Assembly: GCA_013368315.1 (NCBI GenBank)
Contig: JAACJM010000072.1
Location: forward strand, 296,504 to 360,503
Source of the DNA: Tetrapyrgos nigripes
Taxonomy: Eukaryota > Basidiomycota > Agaricomycetes > Agaricales > Campanellaceae
Length of the DNA stretch: 64,000 nt
Direction: 5' to 3'
The notes under the pieces are model-generated. The model was given only the letters and a program-made list of their open reading frames with translations, had not been told where the DNA came from and did not search any database. Positions 1 through 10,239 of this stretch are shown in pieces. Both the position numbers and the translations under genes were made by a program. How positions within the stretch are numbered: the stretch's first letter is position 1; each line of letters starts with the position of its first letter.

Positions 1-129
1 CTTCAACGAATGTAAGTAGCATTTCTTTCTCAAGCAACAGAATTGGAGAAGGACGAGGAAATGCAAGGCGATTGACAAAGGAATGAAAAAACTGGAGAAA
101 AGTCCTCGACTCGAATGGGGTTCAACACC

Positions 130-2814
130 TCAATAACCCTTTCCTCCCTTGCCTTTCCCACCGCCGTTCTTCCCACCTCCTTTGCCTTTTCCATATCCAT
201 GGTCGTGGCCGCGTCCCTTGCCGAAGTCAAACTCCTGAACAGAGGAAGGGGAAAAAGGGGGAAAAAATTGAAGTTACTAGCCACACTTTCCGTGATTGAA
301 GTCATACTAACTTCGAGATCCTCGACATCACGACGGTAGTGACCGTGTTTGCCATTGCCATTGCCCTTGCCATGGTCGTGGTCCTTGCCGCCCTTGCCCA
401 CCCTTGTCGTGGTGTCCCTTACCAAAGGCATCCTCCTGAACAGACGAAGAAAAAAGAGAAAAATAGAGTCAGCAACAGTTTTCATGATTGAGTTCATACT
501 AACCTCGACATCCTCGACATCACGACGGTAGTGACCGTGTTTGCCATTGCCTTTGCCTTGCCGCCTTGCCACCCTTGTCGTGGTGTCCTTGTCCCTTACC
601 AAAGTCATCCTCCTGAACAGACGAAGAAAAAAGAGAAAAATAGAGTCAGCAACAGTTTTCATGGTTGAGGTCATACTAACCTCGAGATCCTCGACATCAC
701 GACGGTAGTGACCATGCTTGCCATCAGCCTTTGCCTTTACCGTGGTCGTGACCCTTGTCGCCCTTGTCGTGGCCATGTCCTTTGCCAGAGTCGTCCTCCT
801 GAATAGAGGAGGAAAAATAAAACAAAGTCAGCGATGAGTTTCATCATCGAAGTCATACATACCTCAAGGTCCTCGACATCACGACGGTAGTGACCATGTT
901 TCCCATCACCTTTGCCGTGGCCATGATCTTTGCCACCCTTGTCGTGGTGTCCTTGTCCCTTACCAAAGTCATCCTCCTGAACAGACGACGAAAAAAAAAA
1001 AGAGAAAAATGGAGTCAGCAGCAGTTTTCATGACTGAGGTCATACTAACCTCGACATCCTCGACATCACGACGGTAGTGACCATGTTTGCCGTCGCCATT
1101 GCCTTTCCCCTTGCCATGGTCGTGGTCCTTGCCGCCCTTCCCACCCTTGCCACCCTTGTCGTGGTTTCCCTTACCAAAGGCATCCTCCTCAACAGACGAA
1201 GGAAAAAGAGGAAAAATGGAGTCAGTAATAGTTTTCATGACTGAGGTCATACTAACCTCGACATCCTCGACATCACGACGGTAGTGACCATGTTTGCCGT
1301 CGCCATTGCCTTTGCCCTTGCCATGGTCGTGGTCCTTGCCGCCCTTGCCACCCTTGCCACCCTTGTCGTGGTTTCCCTTACCAAAGGTATCCTCCTGAAC
1401 AGACGAAGGAAAAAGAGGAAAAATGGAGTCAGCAATAGTTTTCATGACTGAGGTCATGCCAACCTCGAGATCCTCAACATCACGACGGTAGTGACCATGT
1501 TTGCCGTCGCCATTGCCCTTGCCCTTGCCATGGTCGTGGTCCTTGCCGCCTTTCCCACCCTTGCCACCCTTGTCGTGGTTTCCCTTACCAAAGGCATCCT
1601 CCTGAACAGACGAAGGAAAAAGAGGAAAAATGTAGTCAGCAATAGTTTTCATGATTGAGGTCATACTAACCTCGAGATCCTCAACATCACGATGGTAGTG
1701 ACCATGTTTGCCGTCCCCATTGCCCTTGCCCTTGCCATGGTCGTGGTCCTTGCCGCCCTTGCCACCCTTGCCACCCTTGTCGTGGTGTCCTTTACCAAAG
1801 GCATCCTCCTGAACAGACGAAGGAAAAAGAGGAAAAATGGAGTCAGCAATAGTTTTCATGATTGAGGTCATACTAACCTCGACATCCTCGACATCACGAC
1901 GGTAGTGACCATGTTTCCCATCACCTTTGCCTTTACCGTAGTCGTGACCCTTGTCGCCCTTGTCGTGGCCATGTCCTTTGCCAAAGACGTCCTCCTGAAC
2001 AAAGGAGGAAAAAGAAAACAAAGTCAGCGAAGAGTTTCATCATCGAAGTCATACATACCTCAAGGTCCTCGACATCACGACGGTAGTGGCCGTGATTACC
2101 CTTCCCATCCTTGCCTTTGCCATGGTCGCCGTGGCCGTGACCCTTGTCACCCTTGTCGTGGCCATCTCCTTTGCCAAAATCGGCCTCCTGAACAGAGGAG
2201 GAAAAGAAGAAACAAAGTCAGCGACGAGTTTCGTCATCGAAGTCATACATACCTCAAGGTCCTCGACATCACGAGGGTAGTGGCCTTTGCCATGGTCGCC
2301 GTGGCCGTGACCCTTGTCACCCTTGTCGTGGCCACGTCCTTTGCCAAAGTCATCCTCCTAAAAAGATGAAGGTTAATAAGAGTTCCCCTCATCAAAATCA
2401 TATATGTCTAACCTCGACGTCTTCGACATCACGAGGGTAGTGATCGTGTTTGCCTTTACCGTCTTTGCTTTTGCCGTGGTCGCCATGGCCATGTCCTTTG
2501 CCATAGTCGTCCTAGTAAGTAGCAGAATAATCAGCAAGATGAACTATTTTCGCAACAAAAATGCAAACCCACCTCGATGTCACGTTGGAAGTACATCGGT
2601 TGACGGGCTTCGAGATTGTTGTCAGCAGCGACAACACTTGCATCTTCAGCCTAACAAAAAAAAAAAAAGATTAGATCCGTAGTCAAGACGCGTGAACAGA
2701 ACAGTGCTAGTGGCGGTCGACTCGACTCACTCTGATGAAGTGGTTGATGCTGAGACCATGAACTGTGGTCAGCATCCACAACAGAGAGATCGTCAAGCTT
2801 GGAGAGAATCGCAT
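130..2814 (-). CDS. Secreted exon-repeat protein, candidate Kex2-processed repeat precursor (KEP/RiPP-like)
   Basis: I splice 15 exons: 2814-2731, 2650-2573, 2511-2413, 2357-2253, 2187-2059, 1994-1878, 1808-1671, 1601-1464, 1394-1257, 1187-1050, 976-863, 798-681, 612-504, 435-312 and 234-130. All 14 introns (55-80 nt) are phase 0. Exon 1 is a signal peptide (MRFSPS, hydrophobic core, VHG just before the likely cut). Exons 3-14 are twelve repeats: an acidic start (EDxFGKG), a G/K/H/D-rich middle, and the end HGHYRRDVEDVE. The residue pair before D-V-E is RR in nine units, PR in two and HR in one; exon 2 carries QR. The last exon is G/K-rich and ends in KGY. Arg-Arg after Tyr is a typical Kex2 site, so secretory processing into peptides of about 35-45 residues is inferred. 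Exons 12-14 each have a length of 3n+1, and exon 12 has an in-frame TGA at 726-724. That would truncate the protein near residue 450 unless these are assembly errors. A secreted metal-binding repeat protein is the main alternative. Confidence 0.75.
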
Positions 2815-5390
2815 ATTGCACGAGAGGAGTATTCGAGTTCAGAGGAAAGGAAGCAAAGAACTGCTTGAGGTCTTTGAACCAAAGAACGACCAGCTTTTAT
2901 ACGCGTCTGACGCGTCCTGCATTTGCGATTTAATGGATAGATTGCTCCAGGATTATGGAGGATAAAAAAAGAACCAGGGAGGGAGGTCGTAAAATGAAAC
3001 TCATGATCAATGGTATTTCGAGGTCTTGGTGTGCAAGCATGGGACAAGAATAGCGACGTCCGAGAGGAAGAAGGTGGAAGTTCACGAAAAGAGTTGTTGA
3101 TGTTTATTTGTCCACGACGTCTGTTTTGGACTGTAACAGTGAGTTTATAATCATTTTTACCGTAATGGTACGCTCTCTTGTTTCTTCTGCTGAAAAGGTT
3201 CTCGTCGATTCTCGCCAGGATTACAAGCATCCTAGTTCCAAGGCTAACTCAAATTCAACGTCTTTGAGTCGAACAATTGCGTTTGTTCCATATTTACGGT
3301 TACCTTCCTAAAAATGTCGTCAAATGAAGCCAAGAATAAGTACGCAAAACACCGTGACGACGAACTTTGGAATGTGAATCTCGATTCTTTCAAAGGCCAT
3401 CTGTGGAGTCAGTGATTCCTCCTACGTACAACTGGAACCTCGAGTGACTCCAGTTCTCAGTTCTGTTCGGTATGTCGGCAGGCTTCTGGTATAGCAAATC
3501 CCTCTTCAAAGTTCAAACGTTCACACTCTTCTTCGACTTGAATGATCACCTAAGTCACTAGTATCGTCCTGACAATGCATGTTTTGGCTCTTTGAACTTC
3601 TCTTCTTCTGTCTTTGAACTTGTCTTTGACGGCGAGCTTAAGAGGTACAGCAGATGCTTCATGCTCTTGGTGATATTTTTGTTAGTGACTCTGACTCTTC
3701 TTTTCCCAGAGGCTCACGGTCATTGGTAATCCTCGACAAGAACCCAGGCCCAAAAGTCGAATTGAAATTCTAACGAAGTACGTACATATTGCCTTCCAAA
3801 GTTCCATTCGACTCTATCCTCGACTCGGAGCACCGTTCTCATAATGAAATACTTTCGATCCAGTGCTGTCCAGGCTCCAACGTTCTCGGTTCCTCCAAGT
3901 CTAGATCCCTAACAACGAAGGTTTCGGATTCTTTTGGTCTGGTATGCGTTCAAACCCACTCGACGGGTACTAAATATCGATTTGCTTGGCGTTTATATTA
4001 TAAGATACTTAGCAATGGACCACTTTGATGTCGAGAACTCGTTCTTTTACTCGGCCGTTGTCACCATCAGAAGTGCGCTCCTTAATCCTGAACGCCTCGT
4101 GAAGTAATCATTCATCGTCAAATCCGAACGTGGACTCCGCTGCTGAACGCTGACCATCGCCCTGAATCTACCCGATTCCTCAGAGGCCTCTACGAACGTA
4201 TGCACGTTCGGCCGTGTGCCTAAGGCTGTAGACCGACGGAACACCGTTTTGGAGTTGTGCTCAAGTTAGGTGTTCCGTACAATTGAAGCATCACGGAACC
4301 TAACTCACTCAACGAAGCTTACTATGTAGTAAACTTGACAAAGGCTGGCATTGTTTTGCGATCATGCATCTGCTCGGAAATATGACATTGGCAGGCCGAT
4401 GTACATGTCACTGTATGTATTACCACTTCTATTTGTAACGGTATGGGGTATGTGTGGGGTACGGATCTTGAAAAAGCATTCGCGTCTATTCAGGTCTACA
4501 TATTCGCCTGTCACTGCAGTCTGCCGGTGGGATACATGTTCGGGTGTAAATGTCTTAACTCCATTATCGTTTATTCCACAGGATCAGCCTCAGCACAATG
4601 CTTAAATGCTTCCACCTATTAACTACCAAATGAAACCACGGGCGGCAACAGTAAAGTCGAACAGCTTGAGCTCAATGAGACCCTGCCACTTGTAATGGTA
4701 ACTTTTGGCTTGTATATAAAAAGAAAAGGAACGTTGTCTACTGCTAGTGAGCTTCGCACGTTCAATTCTTCAAGGCTTCGAGACCTTGAAGAAAACACTT
4801 TGGAAATATGAGTGAAAGTCTTCCATTGGGGTTTGTACATGCACCTGCGGCTACTCGTACGTACGCACCTTCACTGAGCCTCTCTACAGTAAGTTATGTC
4901 AACGGCATTTTAGTACGTACCTCCTCGGTCAAGTTGTTTCTTGAAATTCGGGGTGACGCTCTCGTCAGGGCGGCCAAGAAAACTTGGAAACACTGAAAAT
5001 ACCTAGGCACGCATGTTTTTCGCACGTCCAAACCGATCGCGAGCACTATGAAATGCAAATGAGTTGTGGAATATTGAAGAATCATTAATCATTCATCACC
5101 TCGCTGCCTCCTATTCCTATTCCTATTCCTACCGGCAGGCTCAGGCTGTACATGTTACATGCCTGTGCAGTGCCTGTGGTTAAGGTGGGTGAAAAGTGGC
5201 AATGGGGCCTTGAATAAGCAGAAATTCGAATCTGAAGCATTGATCCAACTTGAAACAACTCCAGCTGCGCCAGTGATCCAATTGATAATTACTTGCACTG
5301 GCGACCGTGGGCGCTGGCATAACAAGGTGGCAAGGTGGTGATATGAAGATCCGAATGTACTACTACAAATGTGCATATAATTAGTGCTCG
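2815..5390. other. Intergenic, no convincing gene
   Basis: Apart from the TATA box at 2894-2901, I see only short unrelated open frames of 60-145 codons without domains, good splice pairs or signal peptides. A short CCTATT-type run lies near 5111-5131. Nothing else is recognisable. Confidence 0.5.
2894..2901 (-). promoter_or_regulatory. TATA box of the exon-repeat gene
   Basis: The minus strand reads TATAAAAG about 80 nt upstream of the ATG at 2814. This spacing is normal for a fungal TATA promoter and supports the chosen start codon. Confidence 0.55.
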
Positions 5391-5796
5391 ATGGAATTTT
5401 GTCTTATGCAGCTAGCGCCACGATTCCAAATTCAGAGAAGCGAGAAATGTCGAAACCCAGGCTGTAGGGCGGACGGCAAACGAAAAACAAAGTACAATGA
5501 CAAAACGCGACGGAGGAGCTTGAAATGTGAGTACAACGATGAAAAGAAGAACTGTGCATACAATGAACGTGCATCCAGATTTACCACAGGCTCTCGACAT
5601 CAACATAAGAGCATTCAAGCATCGCTTTTCGATGGATGCTTTGGAAGAACTTACGTACCTTGATAAAAATGGGGTGGGATTGCCCGACGGAGGCCTTCGC
5701 CCCTCGTCAGCAACCATTCCAGGGATCAGAAATATGCTTGATGAAGGTTTACGAGAGCCTGAACATTGTGGGGTAATTAAGCTTCGTTCTGGCTGA
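5391..5796 (+). CDS. Small hypothetical protein
   Basis: The ATG at 5391 opens a 136-nt exon. A GTGAGT donor at 5527 pairs with an acceptor at 5578, and exon 2 (5579-5796) continues in frame to a TGA, giving 117 residues. The N-terminal part is basic (KRKTKY, KTRRRSLK) with two cysteines in CRNPGC. The C-terminal part is ordinary soluble sequence (LEELTYLD, PGIRNMLDEG, EHCGVIKL). I do not recognise the family. The single well-formed intron is the only real support, and chance cannot be excluded. It shares no strand or spacing relation with its neighbours that would suggest a function. Confidence 0.3.
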
Positions 5797-6119
5797 TGGA
5801 AGCACATATGATGACCACATACTTAAGGCTGTCACTGTCAGTACCGCGGCGGTGCAGAGATGACATCACTCAGCTCCTTAGCGACCAAGTCTGAAAGAAA
5901 GGCTTTTGTACTGTAGAGAAACAAAGTGTCCCAGTGTCGTTGTGAGATAGACAAAAGACTGGTAGAAAGCTTGGGCAATGGTGGTGGTAACGAAGAAAGG
6001 GCAGGTTCGGCAAATGCAGTGCTTTCCCACCCCCGTAGCTAGGCTGCGAGCACCTTCTCCACTCGTTAAACTATACCCGTCCAGCGACACCATCACCACC
6101 GAAGGGGCTCATAGTCCCC
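5797..6119. other. Intergenic and probable promoter of the Tvp38-like gene
   Basis: This stretch of about 320 bp separates the small hypothetical gene from the Tvp38-like start at 6120. I see no clear TATA box and no other feature. Confidence 0.4.
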
Positions 6120-8554
6120 ATGTACTCCTCTTATCATCCCAATAACTCGTCGCAAGTCGACTGGCAGTCTACGCCAAACTCTTATCCTCCTCAAAGCTCC
6201 AGTCCCTTCGATTCCCTGCCAAGAAAGCCTTCTCCCTACGATACCTCCAATCCCGTCAATGTCAATTTTGGCCCTTCTTCTCCCAACAATGCCAATGTCA
6301 ACAGAGCTGCCCTCATGCGCACTCCTAGTCCAACCCCTAGCGAGCAGAAAGAACTAGGCACCGGAGCTATTGATTGGAAGAGTCTTCTGAATTGGCGGTT
6401 CTGGTTACGAAGAGAATGGCTATGTTCGTTTTTCTCCCAGTTTCCAATCCACCCAGCTTACAAGGTCTGCAGGGTACTACGTCGCCCTTGTCATCATCGT
6501 CACCATCACTGCACTCGTTACTCTCTATCATGAACAAATCGTTCATTGGCTCACACCCGTCACACGTTGGCTTCACGAGTGCGTACGCGATTACTCGCTT
6601 CCTTGCCACCCACCTCACCCGACTCTTTTCTAGCTTAAAATTCGGCTGGCTCGTCCCGATAGGCATCCTCTTTGTCATCTCCTTCCCTCCTGTGCGTACA
6701 TCTGCCAGTATACCCCTAACCTCTGCTCAGTCGTTTGTAACAGCTTTTCGGCCATGAAATCGTTGCTATCCTCTGTGGTCTCGTATGGGGACTCTGGATC
6801 GGTTTCGCCATCGTCTCCGCTGGATCTTTCCTTGGCGAAGTCGGTAATTTTTAGTACGTCTATGCTCCACCTATTCATTCTCTTTGTCTTGGCTTATGAT
6901 GTCCTCTCACACAGCGCCTTCAAATACCTCTGCAAAGCTCGTGGTGAAAAACTCGAAAAGTCTCAAATCTCGTACGCTTGTCTAGCGAAAGTGGTGAGGG
7001 ATGGAGGGTTCTGGGTTGCGCTTATTGCGAGGTATTCAGCTATCCCGGGGCACTGTGAGTTGTTTTGAGGCTTTTCGTCTTCACCCTATTTCTCTTTGTC
7101 TTTTCTCTTCATGTCTCTATACCCGCTAACTATATTCCTCTCACAGTCACCACCGCTGTCTTTTCCACATGCGGCATGGGCATCATCGTCTTTTCACTCG
7201 CTGCCATCTTATCCATGCCCAAACAACTCATAACAGTTTACCTCGGCGTTATATTAGAACAGTCAAGTGATGATCCTAATGCTACCCAGCCAGAAGACCC
7301 AGCAGAGGAGAAACGAAGCCAATGGATATCAAGGGTTGTCTTGTCGCTGACGGTGTTGGTCACCGCCGTGGCGATGTGGTATATTTTGAGGAAGATGAAT
7401 CAGGTGAAGCCTCAGGTTATCTATGAGAGGAGGAAGGCTAGGTTGGTTTTTCCTTTTCTTCAATTCTTTCGTCGTTCTTCGTTTTGGTTATATTCTCTTA
7501 CTGACACCTTTTTTTACTCTGCGTCTCTAGACAAACGAAACTCGCTCGTGCACAATTATACGGCAATTCAGATCTCAACGGTTCTGGATCCGATGTCTTC
7601 ACTGAGGCGAATAATTCGCTGACGGACATTCCTTTGGCGGCTCCCATGTCGTCGAAGAACAACCGGCAATCTCAATACCAACCATACCCGTTCAGCCCGA
7701 AATACCAACAGGCCAGTGATTCATATTCTCAAGGGAGCAACAACATCGTCTATGCTCCAGCTCCGAAGCATTTACAAAGTGATAGATATTATGCGCCTGC
7801 TAATGGATATCATCGGTATGGAGAGAACCATGATCACGATCACGACAGCTCGGAAGGAGGGCACGGCAATGGGCATGTAGCGCCTGGAGCAGCTGCGTTA
7901 GGCGGATCGAGAGCGTATGATTATACCCCGACGAGGCAGAATAGCGATGGGGATGGGGATTTATCTATGGGAATGCAGCAAGAGGAGTACCTGAGAGAAG
8001 TGGGTAGAACGAGGCAACAGACGTTTACACCGCCAGGTATCCCCGTTACAGAGATACCGAGGACGCTTACGCAGTCTCCGGGGCGTATAGGTGGTCAGGC
8101 TCCAGGTGGACCAGGGCAGGGACAGCATACGACTTCCCAGTCTTACTCGTCACTAGCGTATACCCGTAGTCCACCTCCAGGACAACCTTTATCACCCTCA
8201 CAACAATCCCAGTACCAATCATTCACAGATCCCTATTCGACCTCAAACACCCCATATAAGAACTTTTCCCGTCCTAGTCCCCCTGAAACAAGGGAAATAG
8301 GACACGGACCAGGACAAACGCCCACGTCATATCCGTTTGCACAACAAGGATTTCAACCCGCCGGACACATGCAGGAAGCTACGGACGCAACGTTTGTGAC
8401 TGCGATAGAACCGTTTGGGTCTAGTCCTAGTAATGGTGGCGTTGTTAGGGAACCGTCATTGGCAGAGATCGAGTTGCATGCGCCTGGATCATTCCCTAGT
8501 TCGATGTCAGTAGCGAGTGGACCACCGCCGAATTATACCTCTGGGAGGTTTTGA
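6120..8554 (+). CDS. Tvp38/TMEM64-family (SNARE-associated, VTT domain) membrane protein
   Basis: Seven exons (6120-6403, 6465-6578, 6634-6691, 6744-6853, 6915-7054, 7147-7441, 7531-8554) sum to 2025 nt, or 674 residues, with all joins in frame. Residues 1-95 are S/P/N-rich and probably cytosolic. A first membrane helix follows (ALVIIVTITALV). The VTT core lies at about residues 135-265: LVPIGILFVISFPP, HEIVAILCGLVWG, the R-Y-S-A-I-P-G-H-F-T-T loop, and a hydrophobic helix ending in KQLITVYLGV. Another helix is near residue 305. The last 340 residues are a Q/S/P/Y/G-rich, probably disordered tail including an H-D repeat. Yeast Tvp38 is about 340 residues, so half of this protein is fungal-specific extension. 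The family acts in Golgi/ER vesicle membranes, and VTT proteins are linked to lipid scrambling. The role here is inferred from the family. Confidence 0.85.
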
Positions 8555-10157
8555 TTTGGATTGATTGTTCCGAGTTGGGACTGAGAGTTGGGATGTTGGT
8601 GAAGAGTGAAGTGGTTGCATTGTGTGTCGTGGCTGGTCCCTACTGTACATAGCACATAGCGTTTCTAATACGTATATTACGATACGATGCGACCTTATTT
8701 TCATTTACGAAATGTATCGTATTTTCTCTCTCTCTCTGCTCTTTTTCTAGCTATAGTTTTACATCAGACTCTGGACTTCTATCATACTGGGACATTATAC
8801 AGGCTCTCTAGCGCAGTTTGTACTGTAAGTTTATACGTAGTGGATAACAGACTTATCACACTGCTCTAAAGTTGGCCTGTGAAGATACAACGCATAAATC
8901 CACTTTGGAACTGGCCAGGAAGTGGCTCAACTAAACACAGAATAACCTTCTGGTATTCTTATAGGCTCATGACCACCCTACCTTATAGGAGCTTTCGATC
9001 GCTGCAGTCCATCTGAAAAGCAATAGAAAATGTAAGGCCGGCTCATCATCGATGCATCATCGAGGTCAAGTTGACGTATGTAGTACTGTGTATAGTCTGT
9101 AGTATTGTGTCTGCTGTTGATTAAAGGTGCGATTAAATGGACCCATATTCGACCATCGCATCGTAACTTCTGTCACTTTTGGTATCCTTTGGTCATCGTT
9201 GAGATTAGTACGCGCTGTACGCGTGTGTGGACTCGGGTAAAGATCGTAACGGGTAGCGTCTTGAACCTGCACCACCATGTTCCTTACGACCCAAACACCA
9301 TCGGTCACATTGATTAATGATGGTCCCTCAAATGTTGGGCTCGGACGTGATATATCCTCATAGAGAACCGCCAGTCCAATGATTCAGGAGGTCTTCGCCA
9401 TCAACAGAGGGGTTGGAATGACGGACATTAGGGTCACATTAGGCGGTGCGTTCAACCGTCGAATTCCTCTTTCTTGGTTCCTTACCAATATGCGAATAGG
9501 AACCCTCCGGTCAATTCCTGATTCACGGTGATCACTGTCGGGAATACCTTTTTCTTCGAATCCAGATATATAGATCTCTCCAGGTACGGTGTTGGGCATT
9601 GAGCTACATATGAGTCTCCCTAAGCATTTTGATTGTAGGCTACGCGTAGACAGACTGTGTCTATCAATGTGCTATATCGCTTTTAACGCTGCCAAATTCT
9701 TCAGCAAGCACGCCAGCATTACTGAGCTATCGACCCTTTTTTCCTTTCGGAAGACTACGTCATCGTGAGTGCTTTCGGACGACCCTATCACGCTGTGTCT
9801 CTCAATATCAAGGGGTTGCCGATGGTCTTTGGAAGATACGTAGCAGAATTCTGTCGGGAGATTGGGATTTATCATCGGCGGTGTATACCTCAGTCTCCGC
9901 ACCTTTTGCTCTCCTTGCCCGTCTTCAGTCACTTGTTCAGGAAACGCCATTTTCACCAAGATGAACAAGACGTCACAAGTCGTGAGAGGCGGTCGTGTCA
10001 TTGGCTGACGCTGCAACTGAATTTGCTTGCTCGTAAAGGTGCTCCATGTGATTTGACGAAGGGGTCTATCCCCCATTTCGTACACGGGCAAGACGGGGGC
10101 TCTACGATGTGATGCAATGCAGCCGTTCCTATACAGGAGCCTCCAGCGTTTCTCGCC
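8555..10157. other. Intergenic, nothing recognised
   Basis: About 1.6 kb separates the Tvp38-like gene from the lectin promoter. Short open frames on both strands (for example 9672-10277 minus, 201 codons) lack domains and overlap the lectin promoter and first exon, so I do not call them. No repeats or RNA genes were seen. Confidence 0.5.
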
Positions 10158-10165
10158 TATATAAG
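10158..10165 (+). promoter_or_regulatory. TATA box of the lectin gene
   Basis: TATATAAG lies 75 nt upstream of the ATG at 10240, preceding a C/A-rich leader. Position and sequence fit a strong fungal TATA promoter. Confidence 0.6.
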
Positions 10166-10239
10166 CTGAGGTATTCTGCTGAACCAAAACCAGCTTCACT
10201 ATCAGCTCCAGCCCCACCATCAGCCTACTGGTCTCCAAG

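Noticed and set aside
1247..1849. Repeated minus-strand frames of 62 codons (FLFFLRLFRR type)
   Set aside because: They read through the short introns of the exon-repeat gene in a different frame. The conserved GTTAGT...CAG boundaries explain them.
1905..2369. Plus-strand frame of 154 codons in the repeat region
   Set aside because: Antisense shadow of the repeat exons; open only because the repeats lack stops in that frame.
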